Notes: generated by a model from the sequence alone, not told the origin. Counted from the stretch's first letter, positions 9,304 through 18,588 are shown. The stretch: DNA of 64,000 nucleotides from JACPDH01 sp041671505 (GCA_041671505.1 JBAZBK010000011.1:112760-176759), one strand, 5' to 3'. Made by a program: numbers and translations.

Positions 9304-10461
9304 CTATGGCCGTTCGTCGTGACGTTCCCGAATGGCCGCGGCGATCGCCGCGGCGACCTGCCGCGCCCCGCGCCGGATGTGACGCAGCGCCGGCGCGGTT
9401 CCGCAGAGCCAGAGTCCCGGCTTTCCGTCGACGGCGCCGTCGCGGAGAGGCGAGGGGAGCTCCCCCGCCAGCGCGAACCGGCTCTCCTCGAGCCCAATCG
9501 TCGGAAGAATTGCGTCAAACGGCTCCCTCGCCCCTCCCGCGAACTCGACCGCATCCGCGGTGAGGCGGACGACTTCGGGCCTCAGGCGCAGCGCCCCGCG
9601 GCGAAGCAACTCCGCCCACGCGCCGCCGACGACGGGAGGCCGGCCGTTCTTGTGATCGAGCAGAATCTCCTCCGGCGCCGCCAGGCCTAACCCGAGGCTC
9701 CGGAGATCGCCGAACGCGCGCTCCTGCACGTCCGCCCAGGCAAAGGCTGCGAAGCGCTCGACGTTCTCCGCCGCCCCCGCACCGAGGCGCTTGGCAACCG
9801 CCGCGGCGCGCTCCGGGAGCCAATGCTTCCATCGGAACACGTTCGCGCCGAGGAGCTCGAGAGGAACGACGTGAACGGGCCCGCGCACGGAGACCGTGAG
9901 CTCTGCCCCGAGTCGCGCGAGCTCCGCGATCATGTCGGCCCCCGTGTTGCCCAGCCCGGCGACGAGCACGCGCCGCCCGGCGAGCGGCGTGCCCTCGTCG
10001 AGCGCACCCGGCGTGAGCCAGAGTCCCCGGAACTCGTCCCGACCCGGCCAGTCGGGCACGCGCGGCCGGGAGAAGAACCCGGTCGACACGACCACGTGGC
10101 GCGCTTCGAAGTCGCCGTGCGAGGTCTCGACACGCCAGCGCTCGCCCTCGCGCACGAGGCCGGTGACCTCGCATCGCGTCTCGACGTCGAGCGCGAGCTC
10201 CCGCGCGTAGTCTTCGCAGTAGCGGTGGAACTCTTCGCGCGTGGCGTACGGCGTCGCCGTCCATAGCCGCAGCCCGGGGAGCTCCGAGATCGCGCGCGAG
10301 GTGTGCAGCCTCAGGTTCCGGTAGTGGCTCGCCCACGCCGATCCCGGCGTGTCTCCGCGCTCGAGAATCCGCGATCTCAGGCCGTGGCGCCGGAGCGACG
10401 CCGCAACCGCGAGGCCTGCCGGCCCCGCGCCCGCGATCACGATTTCGGTGTCGTTGCTCAA
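9304..10461 (-). CDS. FAD/NAD(P)H-dependent monooxygenase-like flavoprotein
   Basis: 385 aa with two Rossmann motifs: the FAD site at the N-terminus (VIAGAGPAGLAVAASLRR) and the NAD(P)H site mid-protein (VLVAGLGNTGADMIAELARLG). Between them are GDTPGSAWASHYRNLRLHT and VVVSTGFFSRPRVPDWPG, the pattern of flavin-containing, Baeyer-Villiger and YUCCA-like monooxygenases (CzcO-type). A near-C-terminal LWLCGTAPALRHIRRGARQVAAAI matches the last FAD contact. The substrate cannot be read from the sequence. It is convergent with ridA and separated by 83 bases from the rsmA stop on the same strand. Confidence 0.85.
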   Translation of the reverse strand: MSNDTEIVIAGAGPAGLAVAASLRRHGLRSRILERGDTPGSAWASHYRNLRLHTSRAISELPGLRLWTATPYATREEFHRYCEDYARELALDVETRCEVTGLVREGERWRVETSHGDFEARHVVVSTGFFSRPRVPDWPGRDEFRGLWLTPGALDEGTPLAGRRVLVAGLGNTGADMIAELARLGAELTVSVRGPVHVVPLELLGANVFRWKHWLPERAAAVAKRLGAGAAENVERFAAFAWADVQERAFGDLRSLGLGLAAPEEILLDHKNGRPPVVGGAWAELLRRGALRLRPEVVRLTADAVEFAGGAREPFDAILPTIGLEESRFALAGELPSPLRDGAVDGKPGLWLCGTAPALRHIRRGARQVAAAIAAAIRERHDERP

Positions 10462-10544
10462 TGCGTCGTCGGCGGCAGCATCCGGCCATGCGCAGTATCT
10501 CGCATCGCCCGGACACCGCTCCCCTCGTTCGTCAGGTGAGCCGG

Positions 10545-11315
10545 TCAGGTGCGCTCGCGGATCACGGTCGCAAGCTCGTCGAACTGCGCCAGCGACAGCG
10601 CCTCGGCACGCACGCGCGCATCGAGGCCGGCGGCGGCGATCGCCGCCTCGGCCGCGTGCTTGTCGAGATCACGAAAGCCGGCGAGGTTGTTCGCGAGTGT
10701 CTTCCTCCGCATCCGGAAGGACCACGAAACCAGCGCCACGACATCGTCCTTCGCGCTCCGGAGCGCCCGCTCGACCGGGTCGAGCACGACCACCGCGCTC
10801 CAGACCTTCGGCCGCGGAAAGAAGGAGTTAGGCGGAAGCGTGAAGAGCTGGCGCGCGTCGGCGTAGACCTTCACGAACAGGCTGAGGTAGCCGTACTCCT
10901 CTTCCGAAGGCCCCGCGAGGATCTTGTCGACGACTTCCTTCTGCAGCATGAAGACGGCGCGGCGGCAGTTCGGGTTCGTGATCACGCGCCGCAGGATCGG
11001 CGTCGCGACGTTGTAGGGGAGGTTCCCGGCCACCCGGAACGGCACCTCCGGCAGCGGAGCGTCGGTCGCGTCCCCTTCGACGAGGTCGATCGCCTCCCCG
11101 AACGACGCCCGCAGCCGCACCGCCAGCTCCGGGTCGATCTCGATCGCCCGCAGCGGACGCCCCAGGGCGACCAGCTCGCGCGTCAGCGCGCCGTCCCCGG
11201 GGCCGATCTCCAGCACCAGGTCGTCTCCGGCCGGCTGAAGAGCCGCGGCGATGTCCCGGGCCGCTCTCGGGTTGCGAAGAAAGTTCTGGCCCCACTTCTT
11301 TTTTGGATTCAGCAA
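10545..11315 (-). CDS. rsmA: 16S rRNA A1518/A1519 dimethyltransferase (KsgA/RsmA)
   Basis: 256 aa SAM-dependent methyltransferase that dimethylates two adjacent adenines in the 3' hairpin of 16S rRNA during late 30S assembly. Motifs: KKKWGQNFLRNP at the N-terminus, the SAM loop VLEIGPGDGALTREL, acidic IEIDPEL, VEGDATD, catalytic NLPYN (motif IV) and LPPNSFFPRPKVWSAVV. The start at 11315 places the conserved QNFL at residues 10-13. It is transcribed away from the thioredoxin gene, with a 95-base divergent promoter region. Confidence 0.95.
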   Translation of the reverse strand: MLNPKKKWGQNFLRNPRAARDIAAALQPAGDDLVLEIGPGDGALTRELVALGRPLRAIEIDPELAVRLRASFGEAIDLVEGDATDAPLPEVPFRVAGNLPYNVATPILRRVITNPNCRRAVFMLQKEVVDKILAGPSEEEYGYLSLFVKVYADARQLFTLPPNSFFPRPKVWSAVVVLDPVERALRSAKDDVVALVSWSFRMRRKTLANNLAGFRDLDKHAAEAAIAAAGLDARVRAEALSLAQFDELATVIRERT

Positions 11316-11326
11316 CAGTGGCTCCG

Positions 11327-11356
11327 TTGTTCACCTTGAGAACTGGGCGCTAGAAT
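11327..11356 (+). promoter_or_regulatory. Candidate promoter of the thioredoxin-moxR-bat operon
   Basis: TTGTTC (11327-11332), 18-base spacer, TAGAAT (11351-11356) then CGCC. It lies 54 bases before the thioredoxin ATG in the divergent region with rsmA. Confidence 0.35.
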
Positions 11357-11410
11357 CGCCCGGGTCGCGGCCCCGCGGGCCGCATCGACACGAGAGAGGA
11401 TACCGAACCG

Positions 11411-11722
11411 ATGCGAGAACTGAACGAAAACGAATACGACGGGGCCCTGGCCAAGGGCTTCACCCTGATCGAGTTCGGCGCCGAGTGGTGCGGCCCCTGC
11501 AAGGCGCTGCTCCCGACGATGCAGAAACTCTCCGGCGAGTATGCCGGCAAGCTGAGCGTCTACTCGGTCGATATCGACAAAACCCAGTCGATCGCGATGA
11601 GGAACGGGGTCATGAGCGTTCCGACACTGATTCTTTACAAGGACGGCAAGGTCGTCGACCGGGTCGTCGGCATGGTCTCGGAGAGCGCGCTCCGCAAGAA
11701 GATCGACGCGGTTCTCTCGTGA
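11411..11722 (+). CDS. Thioredoxin
   Basis: 103 aa, typical of cytosolic thioredoxin 1. Active site Trp26-Cys27-Gly-Pro-Cys30, cis-Pro71 in MSVPTLILYKDGK, and a C-terminal helix. No signal peptide. It reduces protein disulfides using thioredoxin reductase, which is not in the window. Its TGA overlaps the GTG of the moxR gene by four bases, so it is the first gene of the long MoxR-Bat operon. That linkage hints that it supplies reducing power to, or is co-regulated with, this putative envelope-stress module, but this is inference. Confidence 0.92.
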   Translation: MRELNENEYDGALAKGFTLIEFGAEWCGPCKALLPTMQKLSGEYAGKLSVYSVDIDKTQSIAMRNGVMSVPTLILYKDGKVVDRVVGMVSESALRKKIDAVLS

Positions 11723-12720
11723 GCAGCGACGGACGACAGACCCTCGGGGCGGAGGAGATCGCCAAAGGACACGAGGCGATCGCCCGGCTCCGCACCGAGG
11801 TCGCACGCGCGGTCGTCGGCCAGCAGACGCTCGTCGACCGCCTCATCGTGGCTCTGCTCGTCCGCGGGCACGTGCTGCTCGAAGGAGTGCCGGGCCTCGC
11901 GAAGACGCTCGTCGCGCGGACGATGGCACGCGCCATCGAAGCGTCGTTCAAGCGGGTACAGTTCACTCCCGACCTGCTTCCGGCCGACATCACGGGCACG
12001 CTGATCTTCGACCCGGCAGGGGGGAAGTTCAACGCGCGCCCAGGCCCGGTCTTCACGAACTTTCTCCTCGCCGACGAGATCAATCGCGCGCCTGCCAAAG
12101 TGCAGAGCGCGCTGCTCGAGGCGATGCAGGAACGGCAGGTCACGATCGGTGACCGGTCGTACGCCCTGCCCGATCCGTTCGTCGTCGTCGCCACGCAGAA
12201 CCCGATCGAGCACGAGGGAACCTACGCGCTCCCCGAAGCCCAGGTCGACCGCTTCATGATGAAGCTCCTCGTCGGTTATCCGACGAAGGACGAAGAGCTG
12301 AAGATGCTCGGCATCTACCTCGACCCGTCGCAGGGTGAGGTCGCGGTTGCCCGCGTTTTGCCGCGTGAGGCGATGCAGCAGCTGACGGCGATGGTCGCGC
12401 GGGTTCACGTCGACGAGCGGCTCTCCCGCTACATCGTCGACCTCGTCACGGCCACGCGAAAGCCGGCGGAGCACAAGCTTCCGCACCTTGCGCCGCTCCT
12501 CGAATTCGGCGCGAGCCCGCGAGCCACGCTCGCTCTCGCGCACGTGGCGAAGGGTCACGCGTTCCTTCGCGGGCGCGAGTACGTCGTGCCGGAGGACGTG
12601 AAGGAGATCGCGGCCGACGTCATGCGCCACCGGATCATCCTGACGTACGAGGCGGCGGCCGAACGGGTGTCGCCCGACGACATCCTCCGCCAGGTCCTCG
12701 CGTCGGTGCCGGTGCCGTGA
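11719..12720 (+). CDS. MoxR-family AAA+ ATPase
   Basis: 333 aa from GTG 11719, overlapping the thioredoxin stop. Walker A GVPGLAKT (56-63), Walker B LLADEINRAP (Asp119-Glu120), sensor 1 VVVATQNPIEHEGTYALPEA, and the MoxR-specific PDLLPADITGT and a C-terminal lid domain. MoxR proteins are chaperone-like ATPases that act with VWA-domain partners, which follow here. The next gene starts inside its stop codon (GTGA). The frame is open far upstream, but the family alignment supports the GTG start. Confidence 0.93.
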   Translation: MSSDGRQTLGAEEIAKGHEAIARLRTEVARAVVGQQTLVDRLIVALLVRGHVLLEGVPGLAKTLVARTMARAIEASFKRVQFTPDLLPADITGTLIFDPAGGKFNARPGPVFTNFLLADEINRAPAKVQSALLEAMQERQVTIGDRSYALPDPFVVVATQNPIEHEGTYALPEAQVDRFMMKLLVGYPTKDEELKMLGIYLDPSQGEVAVARVLPREAMQQLTAMVARVHVDERLSRYIVDLVTATRKPAEHKLPHLAPLLEFGASPRATLALAHVAKGHAFLRGREYVVPEDVKEIAADVMRHRIILTYEAAAERVSPDDILRQVLASVPVP

Positions 12721-13625
12721 GGCTGAATTTCTTCAGGTCGACGCCGCCGGCGGAGTGGAAAGTGCCGGTCGGACGCCGCATGCGCGAGCTGGAGCTCGTG
12801 ACGGCGCGATTGGTGCGCGCGGGGTTCGCGGGGCAGTATCACAGCGCGATTCACGGGCGCGGCGTCGAGTTCTCGCAGGTGCGCGAGTACCAGCCCGGCG
12901 ACGACATCAGGACGATCGACTGGAACGTCACGGCGCGCAGCGGCGTGCCGCACGTGAAGGAGTTCGTCGAGGAGCGCGACCTCTCGATTCTGCTCGCGCT
13001 CGACGTGTCGGGCTCGATGACATTCGGCTCGGTCGATCGTCGAAAGATCGACCTCGCGGTGGAGATCGGCTCGGTGCTGGCATTCAGCGCCCTCGAGAAC
13101 GGCGACCGCGTCGGCCTGGCAATCGTCGGCGACGGCGTGTCGCGGATGATTCCTCCGCGGCGCGGGCGCGTCCACACGCAGGCGGTGATCCGCACCGCGC
13201 TCGGCGCGTCGCGCGCGGCCGCGGGTAAGGGTGACCTCGAGAAGGCGGTCGGATTCCTCGGGCGCGCGCTTCGCAAGAAGACCGTCGTCGTGATCCTTTC
13301 CGACTTTCTCGACGGCGGAAGCTGGTCGCGCGCGCTCCGCCGCCTCGACGCGCGGCACGACGTGATCGCGATGCGCATCGCCGACCCTCGCGAGGCGCAT
13401 TTCCCGTCGAAGGGGCTCGTCACGATGATCGACGCGGAGTCGGGCGAGGCAAGAACCATCGATCTCCGCTCCGGCGAGCCTGCGCGCGCCGCTGCCGCGC
13501 TTCGCCGCGTCTCGGACGAGGCGCTCGCCGCGAGCGGCGTCGACTTCGTCGACATCTCGACTGCCGTACCGTACGAGCGCGCGCTCGTCCGCTTCTTCGA
13601 AAAGCGCAGCGGGAGAAAGCGATGA
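12717..13625 (+). CDS. DUF58 protein with VWA-like fold
   Basis: 302 aa starting at GTG 12717, overlapping moxR. The DUF58 signature runs from HGRGVEFSQVREYQPGDD through IRTIDWNVTARSG to a MIDAS-like ALDVSGSM, followed by DRVGLAIVGDGV and VVVILSDFLDGG. DUF58 proteins are the usual MoxR neighbours and likely its clients. No signal peptide or membrane segment is obvious, so it is probably cytosolic or membrane-associated. The next ORF begins four bases before its stop. Confidence 0.9.
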   Translation: MRLNFFRSTPPAEWKVPVGRRMRELELVTARLVRAGFAGQYHSAIHGRGVEFSQVREYQPGDDIRTIDWNVTARSGVPHVKEFVEERDLSILLALDVSGSMTFGSVDRRKIDLAVEIGSVLAFSALENGDRVGLAIVGDGVSRMIPPRRGRVHTQAVIRTALGASRAAAGKGDLEKAVGFLGRALRKKTVVVILSDFLDGGSWSRALRRLDARHDVIAMRIADPREAHFPSKGLVTMIDAESGEARTIDLRSGEPARAAAALRRVSDEALAASGVDFVDISTAVPYERALVRFFEKRSGRKR

Positions 13626-14407
13626 TCGTCGCGTTCCTCCTGGCGCTCGCGACCTCGCCCTTCACCTTCTCGCCCGCGAAGCCGACGATCGGCGACGCGA
13701 TCACGATCAAGGCGTCGGGCGCATCGTTCGAGGTCCGCCCCTCGCAGGAATTCGAAGTCGTGTCGACGTCCCCTGGCGAGGTGGTGCTCCGCACCTTTCA
13801 TCCCGGAACGCTGCGTGTCGAGGTCGTGACGCACACGCCCGGAGAGGTCACGGAGACGGGAACGCTGGCGATCGAAGTCGCATCGGTGCTCGCCGCAGGT
13901 GACGAGAAGCTCGAGCCGGCGCCGCTCCGGCCCCCGAAAGAACTGCCGCGCGAGAACACCGCGTGGATCGCGATCGGCATCGCGGCCGGTGCCGCAGCGC
14001 TGCTCTGGGCGCTGCTCGCACTGCTGCTGCGCTTCCGCAGGATGCCCGCAATCCCGGAGATCCCGCAGGTCGAGGATCCCGCGGAGGCGTTCCGCGCGGC
14101 GCTCGCAAAGCTGCGCACGCTCGGTGACGACGAGTCGAAGTGGGTGCTGCTGTCGTCTGCCACGAGGCGTTATCTCGCCTCGACCGAGCCGTCGCTCGGT
14201 GTCGAGCTGACGAGCTACGAGCTGCTCGCAACGATGCGGCGCGCCGGGCGCCGCGCCGACACGGTCGCAACGGTCGAGTCGATTCTCCGCGGAGGCGACT
14301 GGACGAAGTTTTCGCCATTCGGCGCGCCGCGCGTGTCGATCGACACGCTGGTGGGTGCGGCCGCGGAGCTGATCCCGGCAGCCCCCGAGGGGGAGGCGGC
14401 CGCGTGA
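13622..14407 (+). CDS. DUF4381-like single-span protein of the Bat operon
   Basis: 261 aa. It has a short hydrophobic N-terminus, a ~90-residue beta-rich extracytoplasmic part, one membrane helix at about 114-137 (TAWIAIGIAAGAAALLWALL), and a cytosolic C-terminal domain with helical text such as AFRAALAKLRTLGDDESKWVLLSSATRRYLA. The position between DUF58 and the first VWA gene, and the C-terminal domain pattern, fit the DUF4381 slot of MoxR-Bat operons. Assignment rests on context more than motif; function unknown. Confidence 0.75.
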   Translation: MIVAFLLALATSPFTFSPAKPTIGDAITIKASGASFEVRPSQEFEVVSTSPGEVVLRTFHPGTLRVEVVTHTPGEVTETGTLAIEVASVLAAGDEKLEPAPLRPPKELPRENTAWIAIGIAAGAAALLWALLALLLRFRRMPAIPEIPQVEDPAEAFRAALAKLRTLGDDESKWVLLSSATRRYLASTEPSLGVELTSYELLATMRRAGRRADTVATVESILRGGDWTKFSPFGAPRVSIDTLVGAAAELIPAAPEGEAAA

Positions 14408-15408
14408 ACCGCCTCGGCTCGCCGGAATGGCTTTTCGCGCTGTTGCCGCTCGCGCTCTGGTGCGCCTGGGCGATCCGCTCGCACCGCAGCCGCATCGCGG
14501 CATTCAGGATCTCGTCGTTAGGCCTCGCCGGCGAGAAACGCGGAGTCGTCGTCAGGCTCGCCTGGCTTCCTTCGCTCCTCGCGGTGGCGGGCCTTGCGCT
14601 GCTCACCTTTGCGCTCGCGCGCCCTCAGCGTGTCTTCACGTTCGCGACCGAGAAGCGGGGCATCGACATCGTCGTCGCCCTCGACGCATCGGGGAGCATG
14701 GGCGCGGAGGACTTCCGGCCGCGGAATCGCTTCACGGTTGCGAAACAGCTCATCGCGCAGTTCGTCGAGAAGCGGGTCGACGACCGGATCGGGATCGTCA
14801 CCTTCGGCGCGCGCGCCGCGACGAGGGTCCCGGTCTCGTTCGACCACCGGATCGTCGTCGCCGCACTCGAGAAGTGCGATCTCGGCGATCACGGCGACGG
14901 CACGGCGATCGGCCACGCGATCGCGACCGCGGTGAACCGGCTCAAGACGTCGCGTGCGAAGAGCCGCGTCATCATCCTGCTGACCGACGGGATCAACAAC
15001 GCGGGATCGATCGACCCGGTCACCGCCGCCGATCTCGCGAAGAAGCTCGGCATCCGCATCTATACGATCGGCGTCGGGAGCCGCGGCATCGTGCAGATGC
15101 CGGTGCGCGTGCAGAACCGGCTGACCGGCGAAGTCGAGACGGTCTACCGCCCGATGCGCGCCGACCTCGACGAGGCGATGCTGACGTCGATCGCGGAGTC
15201 GACTGGAGCCGCCTACTTCCGCGCGACCGACGAGAAGGCGCTCGAGTCGATCTTCGCGCGCATCGACGAAATGGAACGAACGAGCCTCGAGGCGCCGAAG
15301 ACGACGAGCGTCGACGAGCTTTACGAACAGCCGCTGTTGGCGGGCCTCGCGCTGATCATGATCGCGCTGCTCGCCGGAGAGACGATATGGATGCGCTTGC
15401 CGGCGTGA
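14404..15408 (+). CDS. VWA-domain membrane protein (BatA-like)
   Basis: 334 aa from GTG 14404, overlapping the preceding stop. Two N-terminal membrane helices (WLFALLPLALWCAW and WLPSLLAVAGLALLTFALA), then a von Willebrand A domain with intact MIDAS elements: ALDASGSMGAEDF, a Thr-containing GDGTAIGHAI, and ILLTDGINNAG. A C-terminal helix (LLAGLALIMIALLAG) anchors the end. This is the BatA layout of the aerotolerance operon first described in Bacteroides. The VWA domain should face the periplasm. Likely partner of BatB and a target of the MoxR ATPase. Confidence 0.9.
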   Translation: MNRLGSPEWLFALLPLALWCAWAIRSHRSRIAAFRISSLGLAGEKRGVVVRLAWLPSLLAVAGLALLTFALARPQRVFTFATEKRGIDIVVALDASGSMGAEDFRPRNRFTVAKQLIAQFVEKRVDDRIGIVTFGARAATRVPVSFDHRIVVAALEKCDLGDHGDGTAIGHAIATAVNRLKTSRAKSRVIILLTDGINNAGSIDPVTAADLAKKLGIRIYTIGVGSRGIVQMPVRVQNRLTGEVETVYRPMRADLDEAMLTSIAESTGAAYFRATDEKALESIFARIDEMERTSLEAPKTTSVDELYEQPLLAGLALIMIALLAGETIWMRLPA

Positions 15409-16361
15409 CCTTCGCCGAGCCGCAGCGGCTCTGGCTTCTCGTCGCGGCTCCGGCGGCGGCGATGCTGCTCGTCGCCGCGGAACGGCAGCGCGCGGCGGCG
15501 GCGGAGCGTCTCGTCTCCGCGCGCGTTCGCGGCAGGTCCAACGGCCTGCGCCCGTTCCGTCCCTGGCTCGTCCTTCTCGCGCTCGTCTGCGGCATCCTGG
15601 CCTCGACGGGGCCGCGCTACGGCGTCGAGCTGCGCGAGCTTCCCGCGATCGAATCGAACCTGGTCGTCGCGCTCGACCTCTCGCAGAGCATGGACGCGCG
15701 CGACGCGGGGACCTCGCGCCTCTCCGCGGCGAAGGCGATTGCGCGGAAGCTGATCGAATCGTCCGATGCGCGCGTCGGTCTCATCGTCTTCGAGCAGACC
15801 GCGGAAACGGCCTCGCCGCTCACCGAGGATCACGCGGCGGTGGCGACGCTCATCGACTCGCTGGAGACGGGTGAGCTCGCGGAGTCAGGGAGCGACTTCG
15901 CGAAGGCGATCGACGAGTCGATCGAGCTCGCGAAAAGCGTCGGCGACCGCGCCGTGGACGTCGTGATCATCAGCGACGGCGAGCATCGCGGAAAGAGCTG
16001 GGAGGATTCGTTAGGCGTGGCGCGCGCGCGAGGGCTCCGCATTTCCGCCGTCGTCGTCGGCGGCTCCGATGGCGCGCCGATTCCCCTCGCCGACGGCACC
16101 AACCTCCGCGACGAGTCGGGAGTCACCGTGAGGACGCGCGCGAGCGAGGAGCCGCTCCGCACGATCGCGAAGGAGTGCGGCGGGCACTTCTGGGCGAATC
16201 CCTCCGAGCCGGTGACGGCGCAGATGGTCGTCGCCGCGGAGGCTGCAAAGGCGAGCAAGGGGCGCGTCGAGTCGATTCCGATCGAGCGCTACCAGTGGCC
16301 TCTCGGCGCCGCCTTCTGCCTCTTCCTCGCGGGCATGGTCGCGAACCGGGGTGCGGAATGA
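15387..16361 (+). CDS. VWA-domain membrane protein (BatB-like)
   Basis: 324 aa from ATG 15387, which has GGAGA upstream. An in-frame GTG at 15405 would overlap the batA stop by four bases like its neighbours and would give the common N-terminus VTFAEPQRLWLL, so the start is uncertain by six codons. It has N-terminal helices, a VWA domain with MIDAS ALDLSQSMDARD, SDFAKAIDES and VIISDGEHRG, and a C-terminal helix (WPLGAAFCLFLAGMVA). It follows batA and overlaps batC, as in known Bat loci. Confidence 0.88.
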   Translation: MDALAGVTFAEPQRLWLLVAAPAAAMLLVAAERQRAAAAERLVSARVRGRSNGLRPFRPWLVLLALVCGILASTGPRYGVELRELPAIESNLVVALDLSQSMDARDAGTSRLSAAKAIARKLIESSDARVGLIVFEQTAETASPLTEDHAAVATLIDSLETGELAESGSDFAKAIDESIELAKSVGDRAVDVVIISDGEHRGKSWEDSLGVARARGLRISAVVVGGSDGAPIPLADGTNLRDESGVTVRTRASEEPLRTIAKECGGHFWANPSEPVTAQMVVAAEAAKASKGRVESIPIERYQWPLGAAFCLFLAGMVANRGAE

Positions 16362-17008
16362 GAATCGCGGCCGGAATTCTCTCGCTTGCCCTCGTCGCGA
16401 TCCCTCCCGCGCTGCAGGCCTGGCTCCGCTCCTCGAACTCGCGCGCGAGCACCGAGCAGGGGATCGAGCAGTACGAGAAGAAGAAGAACGCGGAGGCGAC
16501 GTCGTCGTTCGCGGCGGCCGAGCAGATCGACCATGGCGCGATCGCGCGCTACAACCTCGGGACCGCGCGCGTCGCGTCGGGCGAGGGATCGCGCGCAGCG
16601 ACCGACTTCGGCGACGCGATCAAGGACGACACGCTCGCGGCAGACGCGTTCTACAACCGCGGCTCCGCCGCGCTCCAGTCGCAGTCGTGGGACGACGCGA
16701 TCCGCGACTTCTCCGACGTGCTGCGAAGGAACCCGATCGACGCCGACGCGAAGCGCAATCTCGAGATCGCGCTCCGCAGGAAGCAGAAGGACGAGGAGCG
16801 CCGCCGCCAGCAGCAGCAACAACAACAGCAACAGAAGCAGCAGGGCAGCGACCAGAAGCAGCAGCAACCGAAGGCGGGAGACGAAGGAGAAAAGCAGCCC
16901 GAGGGCGACGTCGACCTGGAGTCGCTGCTACGCTCCGTCAGCCAGCAGGAGCGCGAGGAGCTCTCGCGCATGCGCCGCTCGAGCGCGCCGAGGGGTCGCA
17001 ACTGGTGA
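16358..17008 (+). CDS. TPR protein with Gln-rich tail (BatC-like)
   Basis: 216 aa. An N-terminal signal or anchor (MRIAAGILSLALVAIPPALQAW) is followed by two to three TPRs (ARYNLGTARVASGEGSRAATDF, AFYNRGSAALQSQSWDDAIRDFSDVLRRNP). A strongly charged, Gln-rich stretch then holds nine consecutive Gln, with a C-terminal segment LESLLRSVSQQEREEL. This is the BatC arrangement: exported TPR domain plus low-complexity linker. It overlaps batB by four bases and meets batD with a TGATG junction. The Gln run is CAG/CAA-encoded and may be length-variable. Confidence 0.85.
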   Translation: MRIAAGILSLALVAIPPALQAWLRSSNSRASTEQGIEQYEKKKNAEATSSFAAAEQIDHGAIARYNLGTARVASGEGSRAATDFGDAIKDDTLAADAFYNRGSAALQSQSWDDAIRDFSDVLRRNPIDADAKRNLEIALRRKQKDEERRRQQQQQQQQQKQQGSDQKQQQPKAGDEGEKQPEGDVDLESLLRSVSQQEREELSRMRRSSAPRGRNW

Positions 17009-18588
17009 TGTGGCGCCGCGCGTTCGCGCTGCTGCTGCTCTCGGGCCTCGCGGCGACCGCGCGCGGCGAGAACGAGCTGAAGGTCGAGCCGAGGCGCGTG
17101 CCTGCCGACGAGTCGGTCAGGATCGTTCTCGTGCTCGAAGGCCCGTTCGCGTCGATCGACGAGGTCGAGCTCCCGCTCGAGAACCTCGAGCTTCGCGGTC
17201 CCGCGTCGACTTCGATCGAGATGTCGTTCGTGAACGGCGTCTCGTCGCGCAGGAAGACGCTGACCTGGTGGGCCTCGCCGAAGGGCGAAGGGCCGGCGCG
17301 CGTCGGCCCGCTCGTGCTCGCGACGGATGGCGCGCGCGACGAGCGGCCCGCGGTCGAGATCGTCGTAGCCGCGCAACCGGCGATCGACTCGTCGAACCTC
17401 GCGCAGGCGTTCGACCAGCTCTACATGTCGGGGCGCGACCAGGTGCTCCTCGCCGTCGACGTTCCGAAGCGCGAGGTCTGGCAGGGTGAGGCGATCGACG
17501 TCGGGTGGGATCTCTACACGGCGGCGTCGATACGGCGCTACGCGATCGCCTCGAACCCGAAGCTCGACGGTTTCTGGGTCGAGGAGGAGCCGATTCGTGA
17601 CGCGATGCCGGAGGAGGTCAGCGTCGGCGGCCACGCCGCACAGAAGGTCGCGATCAGGCGCGCGACACTCTTTTCGCTGCGCGCGGGCACGATCGAGATC
17701 CCCGCGCTCGAGGCGGGGATCGAGGTGATCCGGCCGCTCAACGATCCGTTCGGCGGCTTCAGCCTCCTCGAGGGGCGCGTCGTCGACGTCAAGCGCAGGA
17801 CCGTGGCGACGCCGATCGTGGTGAAGCCTCTGCCCGGATCGTTTGACGCCGTCGGCAGTTTCACGATGCGCCGCTCGGTGCCGCAGCTCTCGGCGGCGGG
17901 GACGGTGGCGTTCGACGTGACGGTCAGCGGCACCGGCAACCTCAGATCGGCAGTTCCTCCGCGCTGGCTCGAGCCGGTCGACGGCGAGGTCGAGATCGAG
18001 GAGCTTGGAACCGAGATCACGACGCGCGCACCGATGACGATGTCGCGCCGCTGGCGCTACGTCGTCTTTCCGCGCAATGCGGGGCCGATGACACTTCCCG
18101 GGATGGAGCTGCGATGCTTCGACCCGGTGGCGGGTGCCCCCGCGCAGGTGGGCTGCGCCGCGTCGAGCATCGTGGTCAAGCGCGCGGTGGTGAAGGAGAG
18201 CAGCGGAGGCGACGCGAAGGCGCCGGTGGAGACGTCGAACGAATGGGTTCCGATCGTCGGCGCGATCGCCGGGTTGCTCGCGTGCACGCTCGTCGCGGCG
18301 TTGCTGCTCCGCGGGCGGAAGCACGACGCGGGCGAGCTTGCCGCTCTCATGTCGCACGTCGACGACCCGCGCGAGCTCCGGCGGGCGCTCACCGACCTCG
18401 CGACGAAGCACGGGCGCGAGCCGCGCGCACTCTTCCACGAGTCGGGCGAGCTCGGCGACGCATGGCGATCGATCCACTCGCTCGCCGATCTCGTCGAGAA
18501 AGAGCCGGCCTCGGTCGGCGACGCGCGACGGGAGCTCCGGCGGCGGGCTGTGCGGTTATTGCCGCTGCTGCGGCAATCGCCGAATTGA
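17008..18588 (+). CDS. BatD-like oxygen-tolerance membrane protein
   Basis: 526 aa. Signal peptide (MWRRAFALLLLSGLAATARG), a long beta-rich extracytoplasmic region with LKVEPRRVPADESVRIVLVLEG and a second Ig-like part (AAGTVAFDVTVSGTGNLRSAVPP), then one membrane helix near 413-433 and a ~95-residue cytosolic helical tail. This is the BatD (oxygen tolerance) layout, whose large domain is thought to bind the VWA proteins. ATG 17008 overlaps the batC stop by one base. It is the last gene of the operon: its stop lies inside the left arm of an AATTTTCAATTT-type inverted repeat that may end transcription. Confidence 0.87.
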   Translation: MWRRAFALLLLSGLAATARGENELKVEPRRVPADESVRIVLVLEGPFASIDEVELPLENLELRGPASTSIEMSFVNGVSSRRKTLTWWASPKGEGPARVGPLVLATDGARDERPAVEIVVAAQPAIDSSNLAQAFDQLYMSGRDQVLLAVDVPKREVWQGEAIDVGWDLYTAASIRRYAIASNPKLDGFWVEEEPIRDAMPEEVSVGGHAAQKVAIRRATLFSLRAGTIEIPALEAGIEVIRPLNDPFGGFSLLEGRVVDVKRRTVATPIVVKPLPGSFDAVGSFTMRRSVPQLSAAGTVAFDVTVSGTGNLRSAVPPRWLEPVDGEVEIEELGTEITTRAPMTMSRRWRYVVFPRNAGPMTLPGMELRCFDPVAGAPAQVGCAASSIVVKRAVVKESSGGDAKAPVETSNEWVPIVGAIAGLLACTLVAALLLRGRKHDAGELAALMSHVDDPRELRRALTDLATKHGREPRALFHESGELGDAWRSIHSLADLVEKEPASVGDARRELRRRAVRLLPLLRQSPN

